Assembly: GCF_008000895.1 (NCBI RefSeq)
Contig: NZ_CP042823.1
Location: 2,235,001 to 2,299,000 of the forward strand
Length of the DNA: 64,000 nt
Origin: Methylobacterium sp. WL1
GTDB lineage: Bacteria; Pseudomonadota; Alphaproteobacteria; Rhizobiales; Beijerinckiaceae
Direction: 5' to 3'
This document shows, one piece after another, positions 20,452 to 28,437 of the stretch. The notes beneath the pieces were generated by a model that was not told where the DNA came from, made no database searches, and saw nothing but the letters and a program-made list of their open reading frames with translations. How positions within the stretch are numbered: position 1 is the first letter of the stretch; each line of letters starts with the position of its first letter. The position numbers and the translations under genes are program-made.

Positions 20452-20760
20452 ATGGCGACGAAGGTATCGGCCCACGGCGCGGCCGCGGGACCGCACGGCG
20501 AGATCACCCTGGCCCGCGGCGAGCGACTCGGCATGCGCATGTGGCGGGCCGAGGAGCCGAACGCCGACAAGCCGATGACGTCCTCGCCCCACGAGACCGT
20601 GGGCTACGTCATCAGCGGCCGGGCGGAGCTGGTGGTCGGCGGCGAGACGGTCGCGCTCGCGCCGGGGGATTCCTACTGTGTGCCGGCGGGCGCCGAGCAC
20701 ACCTACCGGATCCTCGAGACCTTCACGTCCGTCGAGGCGACGGCGCCGCCGGCGAAGTAA
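20452..20760 (+). CDS. Cupin-domain protein
   Basis: 102 residues forming one cupin barrel. Motif 1 is [18 protein letters not shown] and motif 2 is [19 protein letters not shown]. Motif 1 has only part of the metal ligand set (His and Glu), so the metal may be bound weakly or absent. AGGAG six bases before ATG 20452 fixes the start (an ATG at 20449 is too close). It is divergent from the KDG permease gene, sharing a 220-bp intergenic region, so it may act on a sugar-acid breakdown intermediate such as 5-keto-4-deoxyuronate, as KdgF does. That link is inference. Confidence 0.8.
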   Translation: MATKVSAHGAAAGPHGEITLARGERLGMRMWRAEEPNADKPMTSSPHETVGYVISGRAELVVGGETVALAPGDSYCVPAGAEHTYRILETFTSVEATAPPAK

Positions 20761-20770
20761 GGGAAATCCC

Positions 20771-21298
20771 TCACCGGGTCATGTAGACCTGCGCGCCGAC
20801 ATCGACCCGGGCGTAGAGATCGACCACATCCTGGTTGTACATCCGGATGCACCCATAAGACGCGTAGGTCCCGACTGAGTTCGGCCGGTTGGTGCCGTGG
20901 ATCGCGTACTCTCCGCCGGCCAGCGTCATCGCGGCCGCCCCCATCGGGTTGCTGGGCGAGCCGCCCGCGATGACGTTCGGCAGCCGGGGGTTGTCGCGCT
21001 TGACCTCGGCCGGCGGCGACCAGGCCGGGGCGACGTACTTGCCGTCGATCGCGGCCGTGCCGAACCATTGCTTGCCGGGCTTGCCCACCGCCACGGGATA
21101 GCGGATCGCGGTGCCGTCGCCGTTCACCAGGTAGAGCTTGCGCTGGGACACGCTGATCACCACCGAGCCCGGCGCGACGCCGTTCTGGAACGGCACCACC
21201 TCCCGCGCCTGGGCCGCCCCGAAGCAACCCGCCAGCATCGCGCCGGCCAAACCGAATAAAGCCGTCACCCGACCCGACATCCTGGACTTCCTCGACAA
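20771..21298 (-). CDS. L,D-transpeptidase (YkuD/ErfK family)
   Basis: About 170-175 residues. The catalytic signature [22 protein letters not shown] is given in parts: HGTN, then SYGCIRM with the nucleophilic cysteine. N-terminal signal peptide with [10 protein letters not shown]; the cysteine could be a lipobox, otherwise cleavage after AQA. The enzyme crosslinks peptidoglycan 3-3 or attaches proteins in the periplasm. The start could be at 21298 or at ATG 21280 (MSGRVTAL), which gives a cleaner signal peptide. Convergent with the cupin gene, 10 bp apart. Confidence 0.9.
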   Translation of the reverse strand: MSRKSRMSGRVTALFGLAGAMLAGCFGAAQAREVVPFQNGVAPGSVVISVSQRKLYLVNGDGTAIRYPVAVGKPGKQWFGTAAIDGKYVAPAWSPPAEVKRDNPRLPNVIAGGSPSNPMGAAAMTLAGGEYAIHGTNRPNSVGTYASYGCIRMYNQDVVDLYARVDVGAQVYMTR

Positions 21299-21430
21299 GC
21301 GTGAGCGTATGCCGGCCAGTAATCCACGGCCGCGCTTGCCGTTCCCTTGAGCGCTATGGTTGACGCTCTGCTTCTCCCGGGAAGTCTTGGGGAGGGTAAA
21401 GAAGTAGCCTCAATCGTGAGGCCGGACGGC

Positions 21431-22069
21431 TCAGCGCTCAAACAACTGGGTGCCGCGGGGGTCTTCCGCCTGCCAGCCGTGGCGCTCCAGTTCCGGGTCG
21501 CGATGCTCCTCGACGGGATGGCCGACGCACAGGTAGGCGACCAGCCGCCAGGTCTCCGGCACCGCAAGGATCCCGGCGACGCGGGCGGGCTCCAGGATCG
21601 AGACCCAGCCGACCCCGAGGCCGCGCGCCCGCGCCGCCAGCCAGAAGCACTGAACCGCCCCGACCACCGAATAGGCCAGGGTCTCCGGCATGCTGGCGCG
21701 GCCGAGGCCGAGGCCGGTCTCGGTGGCGTCGTCGCAGAACACCGCGAGGTGTTCCGGCGCCTCGTTCAGGCCGGCGAGCTTGAGTGCCCGGTAGCGGGCG
21801 GCCCGTGCCGCGTCGTAGCCCTCCGCGGCTGCCGCGTTGCAGCGGGAGAAGTCGCTTGCCACGGCAGCGCGCCGGGTCGGATCGGACACGCGTACGAACC
21901 GCCAGGGCCGGCTGTTGCCCACCGACGGCGCCCGGTGCGCCGCGGCCAGGCAGGCGCGCAGGGCGTCCGGGTCCACGGCGTCCGGCCGGAACCGACGCAC
22001 GTCGCGGCGCCACGCGAACAGCGTGTCGAGGGCCTGGATGAAGCTGACGTCGAAGGCGGGCGGACCCAT
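21431..22069 (-). CDS. bluB: 5,6-dimethylbenzimidazole synthase
   Basis: Fragments reduced FMN with oxygen to make the lower ligand of vitamin B12. 212 residues of the nitroreductase fold with BluB hallmarks: RRDVRRFRPDAV near the N-terminus, HRAPSVGNSRPWRFV (FMN contacts), GAVQCFWLAARARGLGVGWVS, and a C-terminal LCVGHPVEE. ATG 22069 (MGPPAF) is chosen over an upstream extension because AAGGCGAG lies ahead of it and the shorter form has family length. MetH in the same window needs cobalamin. A structured RNA ending in an intrinsic terminator lies 120 bp upstream on the same strand. Confidence 0.92.
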   Translation of the reverse strand: MGPPAFDVSFIQALDTLFAWRRDVRRFRPDAVDPDALRACLAAAHRAPSVGNSRPWRFVRVSDPTRRAAVASDFSRCNAAAAEGYDAARAARYRALKLAGLNEAPEHLAVFCDDATETGLGLGRASMPETLAYSVVGAVQCFWLAARARGLGVGWVSILEPARVAGILAVPETWRLVAYLCVGHPVEEHRDPELERHGWQAEDPRGTQLFER

Positions 22070-22191
22070 GATGCGGCTCGCCTTACCTGCATCCGGCGTC
22101 AAACGGGAGAACGAAAACACCCCGGCCGCGCATCGGAGCCGGCAGCGGCCTCTCGGGACGACCCTCCTGCCGGGGCGCAGGACAGGCCACG

Positions 22192-22218
22192 AAAAAAGGC
22201 CGCCCAGAGGGGCGGCCT
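22192..22218 (-). terminator. Intrinsic terminator without an upstream gene
   Basis: Minus strand: AGGCCGCCC, loop CTCT, GGGCGGCCT, then TTTTTT (the A-run at 22192-22197 on the plus strand, last A shared with the stem). A 9-bp GC-rich stem with six T is the strongest intrinsic terminator in the window. Confidence 0.8.
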
Positions 22219-22335
22219 GAAGTCATTGGGTCTCGAAACCTCGGAGTGCCGAATTCTGGAATCCCGACCGGCGACCGAAGGCTGGGGAGCTGGGTTTCGG
22301 CCGCTGGTCCGGCAGGAGCCGGCGAGGTTCAGGCA
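22192..22335 (-). ncRNA. Candidate structured RNA ending in an intrinsic terminator, upstream of bluB
   Basis: Read on the minus strand, AACCTCG (22329-22323) pairs with CGAGGTT (22243-22237) to close a domain. Inside it are three local helices: CCGGC/GCCGG, GGCCGAA/TTCGGTC (one G-U pair) and GCCG/CGGC. The domain is followed at 22218-22192 by a strong terminator with six T. No protein frame lies on this strand here and the opposite gene begins only at 22503. TTGCAC is a possible -35 about 15 bp upstream, without a good -10. It could be a free small RNA or a termination-controlled leader of bluB. It lacks the B12 box and the 6S bubble, so I cannot name a family. Confidence 0.5.
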
Positions 22336-22502
22336 GTGTTGTGCCAGTGCAACGCGGCCCGGGAAAGGCGGCATTCGGGCGGAACCGTGTTTTTTGTCGC
22401 TTGGATGTGTCGTGGGCGACACGGGGTCCCGGCGCGGCCACCCTTGCGGGTCGCGGGCGCGGGGGCCATCATTCGGCACAGCATGGGCACCACGGAGTGA
22501 CG

Positions 22503-22877
22503 ATGACGGAGCGGACGAGCGCGGAGTCGAGGCCCGAGGAAGCGGCGGGCCATGTCATTCCGTTCCCCGCCCGTGCGGAACCCCCGCAGATCGCCTTCAA
22601 CCGGGACGAGCTGCGCACGATCTTCAACCTCTACGGCCGGCAGGTCGCGGCGGGCGAGTGGCGCGACTACGCCATGGATTTCCGCCGGGACAAGGCGGTA
22701 TTCTCGATCTACCGCCGCGCCTCCGAGATGCCGCTCTACCGGATCGAGAAGGACCCGAAGCTCGCCCGCCGCCAGGGCGCCTACGCGGTGATCGCCGCCA
22801 GCGGACTGGTGATGAAGCGCGGGACCGAGCTGGCCCGGGTGCTCGCCGTGCTGGAGCCCCCTCCCCGGGCGGTGTGA
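22503..22877 (+). CDS. DUF2794-family protein
   Basis: 124 residues. The DUF2794 core is clear: FNRDELRTIFNLYGRQVAAGEWRDYAMDF (quoted parts FNRDELRTIFNLYG and AAGEWRDYAMDF), then SEMPLYRIEKDPKLARRQGAY and LVMKRGTELARVL. The family is alphaproteobacterial, cytoplasmic and of unknown function. GGAG five bases before ATG 22503 supports the start. Convergent with the DHDPS/NAL-family gene, with a 16-bp gap. Confidence 0.85.
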   Translation: MTERTSAESRPEEAAGHVIPFPARAEPPQIAFNRDELRTIFNLYGRQVAAGEWRDYAMDFRRDKAVFSIYRRASEMPLYRIEKDPKLARRQGAYAVIAASGLVMKRGTELARVLAVLEPPPRAV

Positions 22878-22893
22878 GTGTTCCAGGATCGCC

Positions 22894-23790
22894 TCAGGCG
22901 AGGTTCAACCGCTCGACGGTGCTGACGATGTCCGCCTGAACCTCCGGCGGCAGCGGCAGGATCGGCCGCGGTGGTTCGGCGCGGCAGAGGCCGAGATGGT
23001 CGGCGAGGGCGTAGACCACCCGCAGGCTCGAATGCGCCTTGAACAGCGTCCAGAGCGGCGCGAGCGCTTCGTTCAACGCCCGGGCCTGCGCGGCGTCGCC
23101 GGCCTCGGCGGCGCGCACGATCGCCAGGCAGGTTTTGGGAAACAGGCCGCCGGCCACGCTGAACCAGGCCGTACCGCCCGCGAGCAGCGCCTCGGTCACG
23201 TTCCAGTCTCCGCTGAACCCGACCGGAAACTCCGCCGGGACCGCTTCCGTCAGACCGGAAACTCCCGCTTCGGCCGCCGCCGGCTCCGGCGCGGGGCATT
23301 TGGCCGCCACGACGCCCGGCAGGCGCGCGATCCGGCCGATCAGCGCCGGCGAGAACCGGAAATGCGTGGTCGCCGGGTTGTCGTAGATCACGAGCGGCAG
23401 GCCGCCCTCCCCCGCCACGGCCGTGAAATGCCGATACACCTCGTCGTCGGTGAGCGGCGTGTACGAGACGGGGGCAAGCAGGCCCACGTCGGCCCCCGCG
23501 GCCCGGGCCGCCCGAGCGTGCCGGATCGCGTCGTCGGTGCGCAGCGCCCCGATCCCCACCAGAAGCGGCACGCGGCCGGCCACCGCCTCGGCGGCGATCT
23601 CGACGACGCGGCGCCGCTCGTCCGGGGACAGGTAGGCGTAGGTCCCGGTGCTGCCGAGCAGGCCGATCGAATCGACCCGTGCATCGACGAGGCGTTCCAG
23701 CAGCCGGCACATGGCGGCGGCATCGACGCGGCCGTCCGCGTCGCTCGGGGTGATCGGGAAGGCGGAGAGGCCGGAGATCGGTTGGGGCAT
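22894..23790 (-). CDS. Dihydrodipicolinate synthase/N-acetylneuraminate lyase family aldolase
   Basis: 298-residue TIM barrel. The Schiff-base lysine is in VVAAKCPAPEP (about residue 164), the tyrosine in VIYDNPATTHFRF, and the carboxylate-binding loop is GSTGTYAYLSPDE. The usual lysine context is IKD or IKE followed by Gly or Ser; here it is AKCPAP, so the enzyme is unlikely to be the true DapA of lysine synthesis. It may be a lyase or dehydratase of a keto acid such as KDG. Its nearest metabolic neighbour in the window is the KDG permease gene 2.7 kb away. The product identity is open. Confidence 0.85.
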   Translation of the reverse strand: MPQPISGLSAFPITPSDADGRVDAAAMCRLLERLVDARVDSIGLLGSTGTYAYLSPDERRRVVEIAAEAVAGRVPLLVGIGALRTDDAIRHARAARAAGADVGLLAPVSYTPLTDDEVYRHFTAVAGEGGLPLVIYDNPATTHFRFSPALIGRIARLPGVVAAKCPAPEPAAAEAGVSGLTEAVPAEFPVGFSGDWNVTEALLAGGTAWFSVAGGLFPKTCLAIVRAAEAGDAAQARALNEALAPLWTLFKAHSSLRVVYALADHLGLCRAEPPRPILPLPPEVQADIVSTVERLNLA

Positions 23791-23829
23791 GCCGGCATGA
23801 TAACCGCCCTCACCCGATCCGCGCAGGCC

Positions 23830-23861
23830 AAAAAAGAAACCCCGACGGTTTACCGCCGGGG
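23830..23861 (-). terminator. Intrinsic terminator of ybhL
   Basis: Minus strand: CCCCGGCGG, loop TAAA, CCGTCGGGG, then TTTCTTTTTT (plus-strand A-rich tract 23830-23839). It lies 26 bp after the ybhL stop. Confidence 0.8.
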
Positions 23862-23887
23862 CTTCCAGATCCGGGTTCTTGCAGGAC

Positions 23888-24658
23888 TTAGCGGCGGTCG
23901 CCGACCAGGCTGAGCAGGAACTGGAACATGTTGATGAAGTCGAGATAGAGGGTCAGGGCGCCGTTCACCGACATCTTGGCCGCCATCTCACCGTCGAAGC
24001 TGCTGGAGAGATACATCTCCTTGAGCTTCTGGGTGTCGTAGGCGGTCAGGCCCGCGAAGATCAGCACGCCGAGCACCGAGATGGCGAACTGCAGCGCCGA
24101 CGAGGCGAAGAAGATGTTCACCAGCGAAGCCAGGATGATGCCGATCAGGCCCATCATCAGGAACGAGCCCATGCCCGACAGGCTGCGCTTGGTCGTGTAG
24201 CCGTAGAGGCTCAGCGAACCGAACGCCGCCGCCGTGATGAAGAACACCCGCACCACGCTCGCCCCGGTGAAGACCAGGAGGAGCGAGGACATCGAGGCGC
24301 CCATCACCGCCGCGAAGGCCCAGAACATCGTCCGGGCCGACGAGGCCGACATCCGGTCCATCCGCATCGAGAAGACGAAGATGAACGCGAGCGGGGCCAG
24401 CATCAGAACCCACTTGAGCGGGCTCGTGTAGAGGGTCTGACCGAAGGAGGTCAGGATCGGGCGCGTACCCTGGTAGGACGCAACCGCGGCCATGTTCAGA
24501 CCGAGGGCGACGAGGCCGGAGATGCCGAGCCCGACGACCATGTTGTTGTAGACGCCGAGCATGAAGGTGCGCAGGCCCTGATCGACATCGACCTGGGTGC
24601 CTGCGTACCCGGACGGCTGCTGGGCGCCGTACCGGAAGGGAGAGTTCTCGAATGCCAT
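23888..24658 (-). CDS. ybhL: Bax inhibitor-1/YccA-family membrane protein (YbhL)
   Basis: 256 residues with seven hydrophobic segments from about residue 25 to 250, starting at NMVVGLGISGLVALGL. The family signature FAGLTAYDTQKLKEMY (about residues 205-220) contains the aspartate of the calcium-leak pore in the TMBIM/BI-1 fold. It sits in the inner membrane. AAGGA eight bases before the ATG fixes the start, and the upstream region folds into a hairpin as expected of the ybhL leader. A good intrinsic terminator follows, so the gene is a single transcription unit. Confidence 0.92.
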   Translation of the reverse strand: MAFENSPFRYGAQQPSGYAGTQVDVDQGLRTFMLGVYNNMVVGLGISGLVALGLNMAAVASYQGTRPILTSFGQTLYTSPLKWVLMLAPLAFIFVFSMRMDRMSASSARTMFWAFAAVMGASMSSLLLVFTGASVVRVFFITAAAFGSLSLYGYTTKRSLSGMGSFLMMGLIGIILASLVNIFFASSALQFAISVLGVLIFAGLTAYDTQKLKEMYLSSSFDGEMAAKMSVNGALTLYLDFINMFQFLLSLVGDRR

Positions 24659-24725
24659 GGGAGTTTCCTTGCGGAGGCTCTCTCAGCGTGGTGTTTCGGG
24701 CGAGGCCCACGCAGGACCTCTGGCG
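24659..24725 (-). promoter_or_regulatory. Candidate ybhL leader RNA
   Basis: Just upstream of ybhL the minus strand has GCGTGG (24712-24707) pairing with CCACGC (24691-24686), with an alternative inner GGGC/GCCC pairing, then GAGAGAGCCTCCGC and the AAGGA ribosome site. The location matches the ybhL motif described by Corbino and colleagues in Hyphomicrobiales. I recognise it by position and general shape, not by an alignment. Confidence 0.45.
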
Positions 24726-25039
24726 CCAGGCTGGCACCTCGCACAGGAATATGTTGCGCGGCCGCCGCCCGCACAAGTCCCCAGCTACGGTTGCGGGGGC
24801 GCTTTTCCGGTGTCGGAGGATGTATTTTTGTCCATGAAGTCAGGGATTAAAACGGATTCCCGCGCTCACGGCCCCGGGTTCGACTGGCGGTTGCCCGGAT
24901 CGCATCGGGTCGATGTCTCTCCGCCCAAGTCTTAACCATGCGCGGAGACCGGAAGCGGGGCCGCGAAGACCAGCGGTCAGAGCGCGCACCGCCGAAATGG
25001 GTACCGGTCCGGCGTCAGCGAGTGCGACTAATCAAGGCT
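24726..25039. other. Gap between ybhL leader and the ABC permease gene
   Basis: About 310 bp including the presumed ybhL promoter (minus strand). There are short AT-richer patches around 24820-24850 (TGTATTTTTG). No protein-like frame, no clear hairpin with a T-run. Confidence 0.4.
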
Positions 25040-27619
25040 CTAGATCTGCCGGAGATACGGCGCCGGCTTCTGGCCGAGGATGCGCCACGTGCCGGCCAGC
25101 CCGAGCAGGATCGCCAGCGCCACCGCGGCGGTCGCCGCCACAAGCGCGCCGGACAGGTCGAGGCGGAAGTCGAGGTGCATGACCTTCGCGACGATCACCC
25201 AGCCGGCGAGGCTGCCGGCGGCGAGGCCGAATACGGCCGTGGCGAGCCCCAGGGCGGCGTACTCGATGGCGTAGGCGCTGAGTAGCCGTGTCCGGCTGGC
25301 GCCCAGGACCTTCAGCACCACGGCGTCGTAGAGGCGGGCCCGGTGGCCGGCCGCAATGGCCCCGGCCAGCACGAACAGGCTCGCCAGCACCGCCACCGCG
25401 CTCGCCCCGCGGATCGCCAGGACCAGGCGGCCGACGAGGTCGCCGATCGCGTCGAGCGCGTCCTTCACACGCACGGCGCTCACCGACGGGAACGTCTTGG
25501 CGACGTCGCGCAGGATGCGGTTCTCGGCGCCGGCATCGGTACCGCCGGGCAGCGACAGGGTCGCGAGATCCGAGTGGGGGGCGCCCCGGAAGGTGCCGGG
25601 CGAGAACACCATGACGAAGTTGATGCCGAGGTTGCGCCACTCCACCCGGCGCAGGTTGAAGATCGTCGCGGTCAGGTCGCGCCCGAGCACGTTGACGGTG
25701 ACGGTGTCGCCGACCTTCAGCCCGAGCTGGCGCGCGAGGTCCGCCTCGAACGAGACCAGCGGCTTGGCCCCCTGCTCGGCGCTCCACCACGCCCCCTCGG
25801 TGAGGGTCGAGCCTTCCGGCACCGTGTCGCCGTAGGTGATGCCCCGGTCGCCGTCGAGGACCCAGGCGGCGTCCTCCGGGGGGCGGATCTTGTTGGCCGG
25901 CACGCCGTTCAGGGCGACGATCCGGCCGCGCATCATCGGCACGTCCTCGATCTTGCCGTTGGGGGCCGAGCGCGCCAGGAACGCGCGGAATTCGGCGGCG
26001 TCGCGGGACGGGATATCGAGGAAGAACAGGTTCGGCGCACGCGCCGGCAGGGTCGCGCTGATCGTCCGGCGGACGTTGGCGTCGATCAGGCTGAGGGTGA
26101 CCAGCAGGGTCACGCCGAGCCCGAGGGACAGCACGATGGCGGGGGTCAGCGCGCCCGGCCGGTGGAGGTTCGCCAGCGCCATCCGGGGCGCCGGCCAGCG
26201 CGGATGCGGCAGGCGGCGGGCGAGCGCCATCAGGCCGAGCGCCACCCCGTGCAGCAGCGCGAACGCGATAGCGGCGGCCGCGATGAAGATCAGGGCCACG
26301 CGCCGGTCGAACGCCGTGCCGACCGCCAGGCCGACCAGGGCGGCGAGGCTGAGGGCCAGCCAGATCCGGTAGCGCCAGCGCGGGCTGACCCGGGCAGGAT
26401 CGACCGTGTCGCGGAACAAGCCCGAGACCGGCACGTCGTGGGCACGGCCGAGCGGCGTGATCGCGAACGCGAAGGCGGTCAGCAGCCCGTAGGCGGCGGC
26501 GAGCAGCAATTCCCCGGGCGCCAGCGTCGGGTTCAGGGGCAGCGGCAGGTCGGCGGAGAACAGCGCATCCAGGACGAACGGCAGGCTCGCACCGACCGCG
26601 AGGCCGATCGCCGTGCCGATGCCCGCGATCAGCATCACCTGGGTCAGGTAGAGGGCGACCACCTGCGAGCCCGGGGCGCCGACGCTCTTGAGCGTCGCGA
26701 TCGAGGGCCGCTTGCGCTCCACGAAGGCGTGGACCGCGTTGCCGACGCCCACGCCCCCGACGATCAGCGCCGTCAGTCCCACCAGGGTCAGGAACTGGGT
26801 GAAGCGCTCGATGCTCTTGGCGAAGCGCGGGTCGGCGTTGCCGCGAGACCGGATCTCCCAGCCGGCCTCCGGAGTCGCGGTTCGGATCCGCACCTGCGCG
26901 GCGTCGAGGTCCGGGTCCCGGGCGGCGTCTTTCGGCAGGACGATCCGGTAGCTCCAGCGGTTGAGGCTGCCCGGCTGGACGAGGCCGGTGGCGCGCAGCG
27001 TCGGCTCCGAGATCATCAGCCGCGGGCCGAAGCCGATGCCGCCGGCGATCTTGTCGGGCTCGGAGGTAAGCGTGCTGCGGATCACGACCGGGTGCCCGGC
27101 GAGCGCGATCCGGTCGCCGACCTTGACGTCGAGGCGGGTGAGCAGGGCCGGGTCCGCGAGGGCGCCGGGCGTCCCGTCGCGTTCCGCCAGCAGGTCGGCG
27201 AGCCGGCCCGGCGGATCTGTGACGAGTTCGCCGGCCGCCGGGTAGGTCGCGGGATCGACGGCCTTCAGCTCCACCAGCGCGGCTTCGCCACCGGCCGCCA
27301 CCGCCATGGCACGCAGGGACGCCACGGCGTCGACCGTGCCCTCGCGCGACAGGGCCTGCCGCTCCGCGTCGGTCGCCTCGCGGTTGATCAGGTTGTAGGC
27401 GAGGTCGCCCCCGAGGATCCGCCGCCCCTCCCGGCCGAGACCGTCGGAGAGCGAGCGCGAGATCGACGCCACGCCGGCGATCGCCGCGACGCCGAGCGCG
27501 ATGCAGGCGAGGAACACCCCGAAGCCGGACAGGCCCGCGCGCAATTCGCGCACGGCCAGACGCAGGGTGAGCGGGATGCGCCGAGGCGCGGGCTCGGGAT
27601 GCGAGATCGTGCCGTGCAT
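25040..27619 (-). CDS. FtsX-like ABC transporter permease (YbbP type)
   Basis: 859 residues, two repeated MacB/FtsX halves. Membrane segments lie near 25-45, 260-285, 310-340, 360-385 and 405-470, and a final FtsX domain near 725-850. A large periplasmic domain follows each first helix. GLTALIVGGVGVGNAVHAFV and LATLKSVGAPG-like text (IATLKSVGAPGSQVV) are the FtsX signature, echoed at the C-terminus by VLKVLGASRTRLLSAY. Its ATG overlaps the stop of the ATPase gene by one base (TGATG). With YbbA and the divergent TesA it matches the tesA-ybbAP arrangement of E. coli, a system of poorly defined role in envelope lipid or protein handling. Confidence 0.9.
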   Translation of the reverse strand: MHGTISHPEPAPRRIPLTLRLAVRELRAGLSGFGVFLACIALGVAAIAGVASISRSLSDGLGREGRRILGGDLAYNLINREATDAERQALSREGTVDAVASLRAMAVAAGGEAALVELKAVDPATYPAAGELVTDPPGRLADLLAERDGTPGALADPALLTRLDVKVGDRIALAGHPVVIRSTLTSEPDKIAGGIGFGPRLMISEPTLRATGLVQPGSLNRWSYRIVLPKDAARDPDLDAAQVRIRTATPEAGWEIRSRGNADPRFAKSIERFTQFLTLVGLTALIVGGVGVGNAVHAFVERKRPSIATLKSVGAPGSQVVALYLTQVMLIAGIGTAIGLAVGASLPFVLDALFSADLPLPLNPTLAPGELLLAAAYGLLTAFAFAITPLGRAHDVPVSGLFRDTVDPARVSPRWRYRIWLALSLAALVGLAVGTAFDRRVALIFIAAAAIAFALLHGVALGLMALARRLPHPRWPAPRMALANLHRPGALTPAIVLSLGLGVTLLVTLSLIDANVRRTISATLPARAPNLFFLDIPSRDAAEFRAFLARSAPNGKIEDVPMMRGRIVALNGVPANKIRPPEDAAWVLDGDRGITYGDTVPEGSTLTEGAWWSAEQGAKPLVSFEADLARQLGLKVGDTVTVNVLGRDLTATIFNLRRVEWRNLGINFVMVFSPGTFRGAPHSDLATLSLPGGTDAGAENRILRDVAKTFPSVSAVRVKDALDAIGDLVGRLVLAIRGASAVAVLASLFVLAGAIAAGHRARLYDAVVLKVLGASRTRLLSAYAIEYAALGLATAVFGLAAGSLAGWVIVAKVMHLDFRLDLSGALVAATAAVALAILLGLAGTWRILGQKPAPYLRQI

Positions 27620-28320
27620 CAGGCGCTCACCGCCTCCTCGACCCGGCCGGAGCGCAGGCGCACGGTGCGGTCGCACAGGCGGGCGAGGCCGTTGTCGTGG
27701 GTGACCAGCACCAGGGTGGCGCCCCGGTCGCGCTTCAGCCGGAACAGCAGGTCCACGATCTGCCGGCCGGTGGCCTCGTCGAGGTTGCCGGTGGGCTCGT
27801 CGGCCACCAGGATCGCCGGATCGGGGGCGACTGCCCGGGCGATGGCGACGCGCTGCTGCTCGCCCCCGGAGAGCTGGGCCGGATAATGGTGCAGCCGGTG
27901 CCCGAGGCCGACCGCCTCCAGCTCGGCGCGGGCCCGCTCCAGGGCGCCGGGCCGGTCGGCGAGCTCGAGCGGCAGCGCGACGTTCTCCAGCGCGGTCATG
28001 GTCGGAACGAGGTGGAAGGCCTGGAACACGATTCCGATCCGCCGGCCCCGGAACCGGGCGAGCGCGTCCTCGTCGAGGCGGGCGAGGTCGGTGTCCTCGA
28101 TCACCACGCCGCCGGAATCGGGTCGCTCCAGCCCGGCCATGACCATCAGCAGCGTCGACTTGCCCGAGCCCGAGGGGCCGACCAGCCCGACCGCTTCGCC
28201 GCGATCGACGGTGAGCGAGATTCCGCGCAGGACGTGGACCCGGGCCGCACCGCGTCCCAAGCTGAGATCGATGTCGGACAACGCGATCGCCGGCTCGCGC
28301 AGCACCTTGCCGTTGCTCAC
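27619..28320 (-). CDS. ABC transporter ATP-binding protein (YbbA/LolD type)
   Basis: About 233 residues. Walker A GPSGSGKST, signature LSGGEQQRVAIARA, Walker B ILVADEPTGNLD and the switch histidine in LVLVTHDN define a MacB/LolD-type ATPase. The frame is open well beyond the likely start; GTG 28320 (SNGKVLREPAIAL) is chosen because upstream residues are Pro/Ser/Gln-rich repeats overlapping the divergent tesA promoter region. No good ribosome site precedes it, so the start is uncertain. It energises the YbbP-like permease encoded by the overlapping downstream gene. Confidence 0.9.
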   Translation of the reverse strand: MSNGKVLREPAIALSDIDLSLGRGAARVHVLRGISLTVDRGEAVGLVGPSGSGKSTLLMVMAGLERPDSGGVVIEDTDLARLDEDALARFRGRRIGIVFQAFHLVPTMTALENVALPLELADRPGALERARAELEAVGLGHRLHHYPAQLSGGEQQRVAIARAVAPDPAILVADEPTGNLDEATGRQIVDLLFRLKRDRGATLVLVTHDNGLARLCDRTVRLRSGRVEEAVSA

Positions 28321-28365
28321 CGGGCGGCCGATCTGTGGGCGATGACGAGCATGGCGCGCGAGGTC

Positions 28366-28413
28366 CTGACTTGGCTGCTGACTTGGCCGCTGACGTGGCG
28401 ACGAACTTGGCGG
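28366..28413. repeat. Four imperfect 12-bp tandem repeats
   Basis: CTGACTTGGCTG, CTGACTTGGCCG, CTGACGTGGCGA and CGAACTTGGCGG follow one another between the ATPase gene and tesA. Twelve is a multiple of three, so frames stay open through it (read as LTWLLTWPLTW on the plus strand). It is more likely regulatory or neutral than coding. Confidence 0.6.
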
Positions 28414-28437
28414 CACCGCCCGTTGATGCACCGCGAT

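Noticed and set aside
22070..22345. Cobalamin riboswitch ahead of bluB
   Set aside because: No B12 box (GCCACTG) or the conserved AGTCAGGA-type core on the proper strand; helices do not match.
22192..22345. 6S RNA or small SRP RNA
   Set aside because: 6S is one long hairpin with a central bubble, while this is a branched domain; the SRP core GGTCAGGTCCGGAAGGAAGCA is not present.
25343..27886. 847-codon plus-strand frame opposite the YbbP-like permease
   Set aside because: Shadow frame; no domain, and the opposite strand encodes a clear FtsX-type permease.
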